The translations under genes were made by a program, and so were the position numbers. A model generated the notes under the pieces. That model was not told the DNA's origin, made no database searches, and saw only the letters and a list, made by a program, of their open reading frames with translations. A stretch of DNA of 8,399 nucleotides. It comes from Chloroflexota bacterium. Its GTDB lineage: Bacteria > Chloroflexota > Anaerolineae > CG2-30-64-16. Below, one piece after another: positions 1 through 7,671 of this stretch (its first letter is position 1; the number at the start of each line of letters is the position of its first letter). The stretch lies in NCBI GenBank assembly GCA_029555885.1, contig JAKPQT010000071.1, forward strand, positions 1 to 8,399. The letters are read 5' to 3'.

Positions 1-792
1 ACGATTGGCGGCGCGGCCGTCGGCGCAGCCATGGCCGGCATGCGGCCCATCGCGGAGATCATGTACGTCGACTTCACCCCGCTGGCGATGGACCAGATTG
101 CCAACCAGGGTGCCAAAAACCGCTATATGTTCGGCGGCAAGACCAGTGTCCCGATGGTCATCCGCACGGAAGGCGGCGCGGGCCGCGCCATCGCTGCGCA
201 CCACTCGCAGAGCCTCGAGGCGCTGTGGACGCACTTCCCCGGCATCTACGTGGTCATGCCCTCCACGCCCTACGACGCGAAGGGCCTGCTCAAGGCCGCC
301 ATCCGTGACGACAACCCGGTCATGTTCATCGAGCACAAGATGCTCTACGGCCAGAAGGGACCCGTGCCGGAGCAGGATTACATCATTCCGCTCGGCGTCG
401 CGGACATCAAGCGGCCCGGCAAGGACATTACCCTTGTCACCTACTCGCGCATGGTGCACCGCTCGCTGGAAGCCGCCGAGACGCTGGCGAAGGAAGGCAT
501 CGATGTCGAGGTCATCGACCTGCGCAGCCTGAAGCCGCTGGATCTGGAAACCATCCTCGCTTCCGTGAAGAAGACGGGGCGGCTGGTCGGCGTGACCGAG
601 GCCTACGAGAACACGAGCTTCATCAACGAGATCATGGCGCAGGTTAACGACCATGCCTTCGACTACCTGGATGCGCCGATGGTGCGCGTTGCGGCGCTCA
701 ATGTGCCGGTCCCGCGCGCCGAGGTGCTGGAAGACATCGCGATCCCGAATACCGCCCGCATCGTGGCAGCCTGTCGAAAGGTGGTGAGCTGA
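1..792 (+). CDS. 2-oxoacid (pyruvate/acetoin-type) dehydrogenase E1 component, beta subunit; 5'-truncated by the window edge
   Basis: This is the beta subunit of the thiamine-diphosphate-dependent E1 decarboxylase of a pyruvate, acetoin or branched-chain 2-oxoacid dehydrogenase complex in the cytoplasm. The frame is open from base 1 and enters mid-domain (TIGGAAVGAAMAGMRPI), so about 60 N-terminal residues lie outside; the family is usually near 325 residues and 263 are seen here. The internal ATG codons at 31 and 40 are conserved interior methionines, not starts. The rest of the pyrimidine-binding domain is visible (RTEGGAGR, HHSQSLEALWTHFPG, VVMPSTPYDAKGLLKAAIRDD), followed by the C-terminal transketolase-like domain from about residue 140 (DITLVTYSRMV, VEVIDLRSLKPLD). 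The STPYDAKGLL and EHKMLYG wording recalls AcoB/PdhB proteins, but acetoin and pyruvate specificity cannot be separated, so no symbol is given. The TGA stop overlaps the E2 start by one base, which fits one operon with coupled translation. Confidence 0.93.
   Translation, partial: TIGGAAVGAAMAGMRPIAEIMYVDFTPLAMDQIANQGAKNRYMFGGKTSVPMVIRTEGGAGRAIAAHHSQSLEALWTHFPGIYVVMPSTPYDAKGLLKAAIRDDNPVMFIEHKMLYGQKGPVPEQDYIIPLGVADIKRPGKDITLVTYSRMVHRSLEAAETLAKEGIDVEVIDLRSLKPLDLETILASVKKTGRLVGVTEAYENTSFINEIMAQVNDHAFDYLDAPMVRVAALNVPVPRAEVLEDIAIPNTARIVAACRKVVS
777..787 (+). promoter_or_regulatory. Ribosome binding site of the E2 gene, inside the E1 beta coding sequence
   Basis: AAAGG and GGTGA lie just before the ATG at 792, with 4 bases between the A of GGTGA and the start. 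This resembles a split AAGGAGGTGA and supports 792 as the E2 start. The site sits in the last codons of the E1 beta gene, so E1 beta translation would run through it and couple the two proteins. Confidence 0.55.
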
Positions 793-2225
793 TGGCGCCA
801 AAGACAACCGAGGTCTACATCCCGAAGTACGGCCAGACGGTCGAAGAGGTGAAAATCGTCCAGTGGCTGGCCGAGGATGGCGCAGAGATCAAGAAGGGCC
901 AGGAGATCCTCGAGATCGAGACGGACAAGACGACCTTCTTTGTCGAAGCGGAGGGTGCCGGCTTCCTCCATCGCGGCCCCTACGAGGTCGGCCAGACTGT
1001 GCCCGTGCTGGAAGTCGTCGCGCTCATCGGCCCAAAGGACATCCAGTTCAGCGCCGGGACCGTCGGCGACGAAGCCGCAGAGACCACAGAGAGTAAAACG
1101 AGTAACGAGGAAAGCGAAATAGCCTCGGCAGAGGAAACCGCGGCTCCTGCAGCAGAAACCAAGACTTTCGCCTCCCCCCGCGCGCGCAAGCTCGCCGGGG
1201 AGCGGCATGTCGACCTGGCGCAAGTTACGCCGACCGGCGGCGGCGGCGTGCGCGTGACCGAGAAGGATGTGCTCGCCTATCTTGCGACTGCACCGAAGGC
1301 GACCCCGCTGGCCGAGAAGCTGGCCGCGGAGTCCGGCATCAACCTGCGCAAGCTCACCGGCACCGGTCCCGGCGGCAAGATCACGCGCGAGGACGTCGAG
1401 GCCGCCCGCGCTGCAGCACCCGGTCGGAGCGAGGTTTCTGCGCCCGCCGCACCGCCCGTGCCTGCTGCGCCCACACCTGCGCCCGCTGTGCCCGCGCCGG
1501 CGCCAGTGGTGCTCCCCGTCGCCGATGTGACCGAGCGCATCCCGCTTAAGGGCGTGCGCGCGATCATCGTCGACCGGATGGGCACGAGCGTCCACACGAC
1601 CGCGCGTGTGACCCTTGTCACCGAGGTCGATGCAACCGAGTTTGTCTCCATGCGCGAGCGGCTCAAGGCGAAAGTCAGTGAGGCGTGGGGCTTCGCGCCT
1701 GGCTACAACGACCTGCTGGCCCTGATCGTCGCCAAAGCGCTGCGCAAGTTCCCGTACATGAACGCGCGACTCGCTGCGGATGCCATCGAGTTGATGGGCC
1801 ACGTCAATCTGGGCATGGCGGTCGATACCGAGCGCGGGCTGCTCGTGCCGGTCATCCGCGATGCGGACACGAAGACGCTGCAGCAGTTCGGCGCGGAGTT
1901 CCGCGAGCTGGTGGACCGTGCGCGCAAGGGCCGCTCCATGCCCGACGATATCACCGGTGGGACGTTCACCATCACGAACCTGGGGATGCACGACATCGAT
2001 GCGTTCACGCCGGTCATCAACCTACCGGAGGCCGCGATCCTGGGCGTCGGCCGCATCGCGCCCAAGTGGGTCTACCGGCCTGAGAGTCCGAACGCGCCAG
2101 TCTTGCGCCAGATGCTAACGCTGAGCCTCGTGTTCGACCACCGCATCATCGACGGCGCGCCCGCCGCGCGCTTCCTGCAATACATCAAGGGGCTGATCGA
2201 GGAACCGTACCTGCTGATGGCGTAA
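792..2225 (+). CDS. Dihydrolipoamide acyltransferase (E2) of a 2-oxoacid dehydrogenase complex, with two subunit-binding domains
   Basis: This is the core E2 enzyme, which takes the acyl group from E1 on a swinging lipoyl arm and passes it to coenzyme A. The 477 residues are laid out in four parts. A lipoyl domain spans about 5-80, with lipoyl-lysine K46 in ETDKTT. Two peripheral-subunit-binding domains follow, at about 127-164 (SPRARKLAGERHVDL, then GGGGVRVTEKDVLAYL) and about 171-206 (TPLAEKLAAESGINL, then GTGPGGKITREDVEAA). An Ala/Pro linker covers about 206-245. The acyltransferase domain runs from about 248 to the end. GGTFTITNLGM and the catalytic DHRIIDG motif (H450, D454) are intact. 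The usual bacterial E2 has one binding domain, so the tandem pair is notable. The acidic linker before the first binding domain (around residues 97-112) is encoded by an AT-richer run of 7-base repeats. The downstream E3 gene is not here. Pyruvate, acetoin or branched-chain substrate is undecided. Confidence 0.95.
   Translation: MAPKTTEVYIPKYGQTVEEVKIVQWLAEDGAEIKKGQEILEIETDKTTFFVEAEGAGFLHRGPYEVGQTVPVLEVVALIGPKDIQFSAGTVGDEAAETTESKTSNEESEIASAEETAAPAAETKTFASPRARKLAGERHVDLAQVTPTGGGGVRVTEKDVLAYLATAPKATPLAEKLAAESGINLRKLTGTGPGGKITREDVEAARAAAPGRSEVSAPAAPPVPAAPTPAPAVPAPAPVVLPVADVTERIPLKGVRAIIVDRMGTSVHTTARVTLVTEVDATEFVSMRERLKAKVSEAWGFAPGYNDLLALIVAKALRKFPYMNARLAADAIELMGHVNLGMAVDTERGLLVPVIRDADTKTLQQFGAEFRELVDRARKGRSMPDDITGGTFTITNLGMHDIDAFTPVINLPEAAILGVGRIAPKWVYRPESPNAPVLRQMLTLSLVFDHRIIDGAPAARFLQYIKGLIEEPYLLMA
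1090..1112 (+). repeat. NGAGTAA heptamer run inside the E2 linker coding sequence
   Basis: AGAGTAA (1090-1096) is followed by AA, then CGAGTAA (1099-1105) and CGAGGAA (1106-1112). These are the same 7-base units that build the two intergenic palindromes at 2237-2291 and 7672-7722. The string AAAACGAGTAA is shared exactly with the right arm of the second palindrome. The E2 frame reads it as Ser-Lys-Thr-Ser-Asn-Glu-Glu and so avoids the TAA triplets. The stretch is AT-richer than its surroundings and encodes an acidic, probably disordered linker. Only one arm is present; no palindrome partner is seen nearby. Confidence 0.5.
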
Positions 2226-2236
2226 CGACGGTCTCC

Positions 2237-2291
2237 TTACTCGTTACTCATCACTCGATCGTCCCAATAACGAGTGATGAGTAACGAGTAA
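2237..2291. repeat. Perfect 21-bp inverted repeat (palindrome 1) made of 7-base units
   Basis: The left arm 2237-2257 reads TTACTCG, TTACTCA, TCACTCG. The right arm 2271-2291 reads CGAGTGA, TGAGTAA, CGAGTAA and is its exact reverse complement, with a 13-base loop (2258-2270). It begins 11 bases after the E2 stop and ends 16 bases before a -35-like hexamer. It is AT-richer than the flanking genes. No T-run follows on either strand, so a classical intrinsic terminator is unlikely, although the hairpin could stabilise the 3' end of the E2 mRNA. It is a close relative of the palindrome at 7672-7722, so it is best read as a dispersed palindromic element. Confidence 0.9.
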
Positions 2292-2307
2292 CATCAACTT
2301 CCGCTCT

Positions 2308-2337
2308 TTGTCACTTCGAGCCCTTCCGCGCTAAAAT
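2308..2337 (+). promoter_or_regulatory. Sigma-70-type promoter of the lipoprotein gene, predicted to give a leaderless mRNA
   Basis: A -35 hexamer TTGTCA (2308-2313, 5 of 6 matches to TTGACA) and a -10 hexamer TAAAAT (2332-2337, 5 of 6) are 18 bases apart. The -10 ends only 6 bases before the ATG at 2344, so transcription would start at or next to the A of the start codon. There is no Shine-Dalgarno sequence in the intervening CCCCTT, in agreement with leaderless translation. The same spacing (18, then 6) occurs before the kinase at 4843. Confidence 0.6.
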
Positions 2338-2343
2338 CCCCTT

Positions 2344-3618
2344 ATGAACAGCAAAACTTACCTACTACTGGCTCTGATTCTTATAGCCGCAGCCGTCAGC
2401 GGTTGCCAGGGGATGCCGATGCAGCAACCCGCCCCAGACACACCCTTGCCCTCGAAGGCCACGCCGACCACAGAACCCACTCCCACTGAGGTTCCACCAA
2501 CAGAGTCACCACTGCCCACCGCGACGCCCACCGCGGAGGCCCCCCTGCCAGTGAAGCCACCGCCCGAAGCCGCACAGGTGCAGCCCGCTCTGCAGGCGTT
2601 AGCCGGCATCGACGCCGAACCTTGGCCGGAGGCCGACGAACTCTTCCGCAGCGACCCCCACTGGCTCGGCTCCGATGATGCCTACTCCATCGACCTGGGT
2701 GACGGCCGCGTGCTCTGGCTGTTCGGCGACACCTTCATCACCTACGACACCCGGCGCTCCCGCCAGGGGTCCATCATGATCCGCAACAGCATCGCGGTGC
2801 AGACGGGCTACGATCCGTCGACTGCGGAGATGGACTTTCACTGGCCGATGGTAGACTATCTCCCTTCGTCCTTCTTCTCCGAGCGGGGCGACCTGTGGTA
2901 CTGGCCCGGCCACGGCGTCCGGCTGGAGGATCGGGTGATCGTCTTCCTGATGGTCGTACGCAAGGCATCCGGCGGGCTCGGCTTTGCGACCGAGGGCTGG
3001 ACCGCAGTCAAGCTCACGGGCATCGACGGACCGCCTGAAGGGTGGCAGCTCACCTGGCTCGACACCCCGGCCAACGACTATGGCGTGCTGATATCGGGCG
3101 GCGCGATGCTCGAGGAGGACTACGTCTATGTCTACAGCGTCCAGGAGCCGAGCCACGACATCTACCTGGTGCGCTGGCCCATCACCGACCTGATGCAGGA
3201 TGACCTGTCGCGCCTCCAGTGGTGGACGGGCGAAGACGGCGGGTGGGTCGTCCAGCAGGACCTGGCCGCCCTGCCCGTGCCACTCTACACCGGCGGCCAG
3301 ACCGAGTTCACGGTTCACTACGCCCCCGCCTTGGAGCAGTACCTCGGCATCCAGACCGTGGGCTTCCCGCAGGCGGAGCTGGCATTCCGCCTCGCACCTG
3401 CGCCGACCGGCCCATGGAGCGCGGCGACGATCTTCTACCGCCCCGAGGAATACGATATCAGAGACGTGATGATCTATGCGGGCAAGGCGCACCCGGAGCT
3501 CACGGGCGAGGGCGCAGACCTCATCCTGACGTACGCGACGAACTCGCTGAGCCAGACCAACCTGATGAGCGACGACCGGCTGTACTACCCGCGCTTTCTG
3601 AAGGCCACCTACCGCTGA
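2344..3618 (+). CDS. Secreted lipoprotein with a DUF4185-like (putative beta-propeller, glycosidase-like) domain
   Basis: The function is unknown; it is probably a surface-anchored carbohydrate-binding or carbohydrate-cleaving protein. The 424-residue product has a lipoprotein signal: a hydrophobic stretch at about 6-18 and a lipobox VSGC with the lipidated cysteine at C21. A Pro/Thr-rich tether follows at about 27-75, typical of Chloroflexota lipoproteins. The mature domain begins near residue 93. Its first strand pattern (LGSDDAYSIDLGDGRVLWLFGDTF, residues 108-131) resembles the opening of DUF4185 and related five-bladed propeller glycosidase-like families. Trp/Tyr-rich repeats with Gly-Asp turns continue to the C-terminus. 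The family call comes from memory of that motif and is moderate; no catalytic residue can be assigned. The gene starts immediately after a strong promoter with no ribosome site and lies 21 bases before the GH172 gene, so the two are probably co-transcribed. Confidence 0.85.
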   Translation: MNSKTYLLLALILIAAAVSGCQGMPMQQPAPDTPLPSKATPTTEPTPTEVPPTESPLPTATPTAEAPLPVKPPPEAAQVQPALQALAGIDAEPWPEADELFRSDPHWLGSDDAYSIDLGDGRVLWLFGDTFITYDTRRSRQGSIMIRNSIAVQTGYDPSTAEMDFHWPMVDYLPSSFFSERGDLWYWPGHGVRLEDRVIVFLMVVRKASGGLGFATEGWTAVKLTGIDGPPEGWQLTWLDTPANDYGVLISGGAMLEEDYVYVYSVQEPSHDIYLVRWPITDLMQDDLSRLQWWTGEDGGWVVQQDLAALPVPLYTGGQTEFTVHYAPALEQYLGIQTVGFPQAELAFRLAPAPTGPWSAATIFYRPEEYDIRDVMIYAGKAHPELTGEGADLILTYATNSLSQTNLMSDDRLYYPRFLKATYR

Positions 3619-3629
3619 GTAGCGAGAGG
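3616..3629 (+). promoter_or_regulatory. Ribosome binding site of the GH172 gene, within a degenerate heptamer
   Basis: AGAGG (3625-3629) lies 10 bases before the ATG at 3640 and is the likely ribosome site of the DUF2961 gene. The stretch TGAGTAGCGAG (3616-3626), which includes the lipoprotein stop codon, matches the palindrome unit TGAGTAACGAG at 10 of 11 positions. The match may be chance, or the gene junction may descend from a decayed repeat copy. Confidence 0.35.
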
Positions 3630-3639
3630 TAAGAAACGC

Positions 3640-4680
3640 ATGACACTCCCACAACCGGCATCCTTCGACCTGGCCCGCGTGCGCGCGCGGCGAACCGGCA
3701 TGGTGAACAGCCTTTGGCCCTGGGACGCCTACCCCGAGCTGCCCATCCTTGAGCCCGGCGCGACCGTGACCATCGCCGACATCCCGGGGCCGGCCGTCAT
3801 CACCTGCCTGCACGCCACCAGATTTGCCAATGCCAACGAACACCGGGGCATCATCCTGCGGATTTATTGGGACGATGAGACCGTGCCTGCCGTGCAATGC
3901 CCCATCGGCGATTTCTTCTGCGACGCGCTTCAGGGCAAGGGCCAGTACTTCTCGACACCCTTCATGGAGAAGGTACCGGAGGCGCGCAACTGCTACCTGC
4001 CCATGCCCTTCCGCAGCCGGGCACGCATTGAGCTGACCAATGAGACTGACCGCCGGGCCAACGGCTACGCTTATGTCGAGTACGAGACCCTGCCCGATTG
4101 GGAGGATAATCTGGCCTGCTTCCACGCGACGTGGGACCGGCAGGAGATCTACATTCCCCGCGAAGTCCTGCCGCTGGCAAACATCACCGGTCGCGGCCAC
4201 CTCGTCGGGGTGAGCCTGGGGATCACCAGCACGGAACCGCGCTTCGAGGGTGCGCACTTTGTGATGGAGGGCAACGACGAGCACTTCATCGATGGCGAGC
4301 CGACGCAGTCGCTCGATTACCTGGGCACCGAGGACTACTTCGGCTACTCCTGGGGCTTCCAGCGCCCGTTCATCGGCACCTACGCAGCGATTCCGCACTG
4401 CAACCACGGCGTCATGCCGCTCGAGCTGGCGGTCTTCCGCTTCCGGGCCAACAACGTGATCCGCTTCGAACGTTCGCTGCGCATCCAGGTCAACTGGGAC
4501 GCCGAGTTTACCCGCTCCGGCAAGGACTCGTCGCCGGGGCAGTTGCGCGTCTGGCTGGACGAGGTCGGCGGCCGGCCGATCGACGTGGCATCGACGGTCT
4601 ACTGGTACCAGGTGCCGGGCAGCGGGCCGGTCCGGCACCAGCCGCTCCTGCCCCTGGCGGAGCGCGTACGGCCGTACTGA
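3640..4680 (+). CDS. DUF2961 / glycoside hydrolase family 172 protein, predicted cytoplasmic
   Basis: GH172 (formerly DUF2961) enzymes include alpha-D-fructofuranosidase/difructose dianhydride synthase and exo-acting D-arabinofuranosidases. The family is recognised from SLWPWDAYPELPILEPGATV at the N-terminus, RIYWDDETVPAVQCPIGDFF, the MPMPF-like strand LPMPFRSRARIELTNE, and the block MEGNDEHFIDGE followed by GTEDYFGYSWGF. Two glutamates, E210 (MEGNDEHF) and E231 (GTEDYF), are 21 residues apart. As I recall, this is the same separation as nucleophile E270 and acid/base E291 of the Bifidobacterium dentium fructofuranosidase, so the active site looks intact. At 346 residues it is compact for the family. 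No signal peptide or membrane segment is seen, so it should act inside the cell on imported oligosaccharide. It lies directly after the lipoprotein and before the FGGY kinase. The family is confident; the sugar (fructose, arabinose or another furanose) is unknown. Confidence 0.88.
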   Translation: MTLPQPASFDLARVRARRTGMVNSLWPWDAYPELPILEPGATVTIADIPGPAVITCLHATRFANANEHRGIILRIYWDDETVPAVQCPIGDFFCDALQGKGQYFSTPFMEKVPEARNCYLPMPFRSRARIELTNETDRRANGYAYVEYETLPDWEDNLACFHATWDRQEIYIPREVLPLANITGRGHLVGVSLGITSTEPRFEGAHFVMEGNDEHFIDGEPTQSLDYLGTEDYFGYSWGFQRPFIGTYAAIPHCNHGVMPLELAVFRFRANNVIRFERSLRIQVNWDAEFTRSGKDSSPGQLRVWLDEVGGRPIDVASTVYWYQVPGSGPVRHQPLLPLAERVRPY

Positions 4681-4749
4681 GGCCAGCACAAGCAAGAAGT
4701 CAAAACCACGTCTTCCGGCAAAGGAGCCAGAGCAAGTATCGTTTCCGTG

Positions 4750-4763
4750 CCCTATGCCCTATG
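4750..4763 (+). repeat. Two tandem CCCTATG heptamers
   Basis: CCCTATG occurs twice head to tail in the 162-base gap between the GH172 gene and the kinase. It is short enough to be chance, but the same 7-base period occurs in other gaps of this window. Apart from this and the promoter, nothing else is recognised in 4681-4842. Confidence 0.4.
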
Positions 4764-4806
4764 TACCGGCCACAAACAATTCCTTTCCTTCTCCAGGGAC
4801 CGTGAT

Positions 4807-4836
4807 TTGCCCTTTAGCAGCGCGCGACTGTAAAAT
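4807..4836 (+). promoter_or_regulatory. Sigma-70-type promoter of the FGGY kinase gene, predicted to give a leaderless mRNA
   Basis: A -35 hexamer TTGCCC (4807-4812, 4 of 6 matches to TTGACA) and a -10 hexamer TAAAAT (4831-4836, 5 of 6) are separated by 18 bases. The -10 ends 6 bases before the ATG at 4843, placing the expected transcription start at the start codon itself. The GAGG at 4838-4841 is one base from the ATG, too close for a working ribosome site. The architecture is identical to that of the promoter at 2308-2337. Confidence 0.55.
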
Positions 4837-4842
4837 CGAGGC

Positions 4843-6360
4843 ATGACCTCGACCCATTACCTGCTCGCCCATGACCTGGGCACCACCGGCAACAAGGCCA
4901 CCCTGTTTGATGCGACGACCGGCCTGGCACGCGCTGCCGTCTTCGAGCCATATCCTGCTGCTTATCCACAGCCGAACTGGGCGGAAGAGGACCCGGTAGA
5001 CTGGCGCGCGGCCGTCTATGCAGGCACACGGCGGCTGCTCGACCAGGCACAGGTCCGTCCCGCGGCCATCGCGGCGGTCAGCTTCTCCGGCACCATGAAC
5101 GGCGCGGTGTTCCTGGACGGGACCGGCGAGCCGACGCGGCCTGCAATGCTGTGGGCCGACCAGCGCGCGATGGACGAGGCGAATCACCTGGGCGCGACCT
5201 GTGGGTTCGAGGCCGTCTACCGGCGGACGGGCCACCGGGCCAGCGCGTCCTATACCGCGGCCAAGGCTCTGTGGGTCAAACGCAACCAACCCGAGGTCTA
5301 CGCGCAGACGCGCTGGATCGTGCAGGCGAAGGACTACGCTGCCATGACGCTGTCGGGCGTCATTGCGACCGACCTGTCCGACGCCTCCGGCACGAACCTG
5401 TTCAACCTCGAGGCGCGTACCTGGGCCGAGGACATCATCCGGGCCATCGGGCTGGAACCGGCGATGCTGCCGCCGGTGCATCCGTCCGCCACCGTCATCG
5501 GCCAGGTCACGCGGCAGGCCGCAGGTATAACCGGCCTGGTGGCAGGGACGCCGGTCGTCATCGGCGCAGGCGACGGCGCATGTGCGACGGTCGGCTCCGG
5601 CGTGGTCGGCGCGGGCGACGCCTACACCTATATCGGCTCGTCCGCGTGGATTGCGACCGCCCTGGAACATCCCCTGTATGATCCGCTCATGCGCACGTTC
5701 ACCTTCGTCCACCCCGACCCGCGGCTCTACTTCGCGGTCGGCGCGATGCAAAGCGCAGGCGGTGCGCTGGATTGGCTGGTGCGGCTGCTGCAGGACAGCG
5801 AGACGGAGGCCCGCAGCCTGTACACAACCCTGGATCGCCTTGCCGCGGCCGAGCCGCCAGGCGCGCACGGCCTGCTGTTCCTGCCCCACCTGCTCGGAGA
5901 GCGCAGCCCCCACTGGAACCCGCTGGCCCGCGGCGCGTTCGTGGGGCTGAGCATGGCCCACGGCCGCGCGTCGGTCAGCCGCGCGGTGCTTGAAGGCGTC
6001 ACGTTCAATCTGCGTTCCATCCTGGATGCCTTCCGCGCGCAGGAGGACATTGCCGCCATGCGGGTCATCGGCGGCGGTGCGCGCAGCGCGGTGTGGCGGC
6101 AGATCCTGGCCGATGTCTACGGGGTGCCCGTGCTCCGGCCCCAGTTGTTGGGCGAGGCAACTTCGTTCGGCGCGGCCATCACTGCGGGCGTAGGCGTGGG
6201 TCTGTACGAAGGGTTCGAGGCGGCACGGCGCTTCGTGCATACGGACGAGACGGAGCAGCCTGATCCTGCCCGTCACGCCGCGTATGACACGGTGTATGCG
6301 CTGTTCCAGGATGCGTACCGCGCGCTGGAACCGCTGTTCCCGCGGCTGAACGCGCTGTAG
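4843..6360 (+). CDS. FGGY-family carbohydrate kinase, xylulokinase-like
   Basis: FGGY kinases transfer phosphate from ATP to a ketose or polyol in the cytoplasm; this one is nearest in overall pattern to xylulokinases. The 505 residues show both FGGY lobes. The first phosphate loop is HDLGTTGNK (D11). The substrate lid has SFSGTMNG (80-87) and WADQRA (104-109). DLSDASGTNLF is at 177-187. GAGDGACATVGSG contains the presumed catalytic base D244. FLPHLLGERSPHWNP follows, and the adenine/phosphate motif is GGGARSAVWRQILADVYGVPV (from G410). D11 and D244 correspond to D6 and D233 of E. coli XylB. Xylulokinases normally read SGQMHG where this protein reads SGTMNG (N86 for the histidine), so the substrate may be another ketose. 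It has its own promoter and lies in a sugar-use cluster next to a GH172 enzyme and an ABC ATPase. Family near certain, substrate open. Confidence 0.93.
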   Translation: MTSTHYLLAHDLGTTGNKATLFDATTGLARAAVFEPYPAAYPQPNWAEEDPVDWRAAVYAGTRRLLDQAQVRPAAIAAVSFSGTMNGAVFLDGTGEPTRPAMLWADQRAMDEANHLGATCGFEAVYRRTGHRASASYTAAKALWVKRNQPEVYAQTRWIVQAKDYAAMTLSGVIATDLSDASGTNLFNLEARTWAEDIIRAIGLEPAMLPPVHPSATVIGQVTRQAAGITGLVAGTPVVIGAGDGACATVGSGVVGAGDAYTYIGSSAWIATALEHPLYDPLMRTFTFVHPDPRLYFAVGAMQSAGGALDWLVRLLQDSETEARSLYTTLDRLAAAEPPGAHGLLFLPHLLGERSPHWNPLARGAFVGLSMAHGRASVSRAVLEGVTFNLRSILDAFRAQEDIAAMRVIGGGARSAVWRQILADVYGVPVLRPQLLGEATSFGAAITAGVGVGLYEGFEAARRFVHTDETEQPDPARHAAYDTVYALFQDAYRALEPLFPRLNAL

Positions 6361-6363
6361 GCC

Positions 6364-6377
6364 GGAAGCTGGAAGCT
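6364..6377 (+). repeat. Two tandem GGAAGCT heptamers
   Basis: GGAAGCT occurs twice in tandem, three bases after the kinase stop codon, and is followed by GG. It is another 7-base period in an intergenic gap. It has no obvious role and chance is possible. Confidence 0.4.
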
Positions 6378-6388
6378 GGGGCGTCTGC

Positions 6389-6410
6389 CCATCGGACCTG
6401 CCTCCGATGG
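6389..6410. repeat. 8-bp inverted repeat between the kinase and ABC genes
   Basis: CCATCGGA (6389-6396) and TCCGATGG (6403-6410) are exact reverse complements around a 6-base loop. The hairpin has no T-run after it, so it is not a convincing intrinsic terminator. It could be a weak attenuator or an operator for the ABC gene that starts at 6448. Only a GAAAGG (6427-6432), rather far from the ATG, resembles a ribosome site in this gap. Confidence 0.4.
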
Positions 6411-6447
6411 CCGTGCATAGCTCCCTGAAAGGCACTCAGACAACTCA

Positions 6448-7668
<1,221 letters not shown>

Positions 7669-7671
7669 ATT

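Noticed and set aside
31..792. ATG at 31 as the true start of the E1 beta gene
   Set aside because: The frame is open to base 1 and the residues before the ATG continue the conserved GAAVGAAMAGMRP motif, so the gene begins outside the window.
663..1991. A 442-codon minus-strand frame opposite E2
   Set aside because: Same reason: a mirror frame of a clear E2 gene, with Arg/His/Gly-rich low-complexity sequence.
2237..2291. Palindrome 1 as a Rho-independent terminator
   Set aside because: The stem is AT-rich with no following T-run on either strand, and a near-identical palindrome lies elsewhere in the window, which fits a repeat element better.
2599..4695. A 698-codon open frame on the minus strand opposite the lipoprotein and GH172 genes
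   Set aside because: It is the complement of two well-supported + strand genes in high-GC DNA, where the opposite strand often lacks stops. Its product is Arg/Ala/Gly/His-rich with no recognisable domain.
4754..4846. A 30-codon frame whose TGA overlaps the kinase ATG as ATGA, a possible leader peptide
   Set aside because: It has no ribosome site at a workable distance (the nearest AAAGGAG, 4720-4726, is 27 bases upstream), it overlaps the kinase promoter, and its sequence has no attenuator-like codon run.
4759..6435. A 558-codon open frame on the minus strand opposite the kinase
   Set aside because: Mirror of a gene with complete FGGY motifs; composition is implausible and there is no ribosome site or family pattern.
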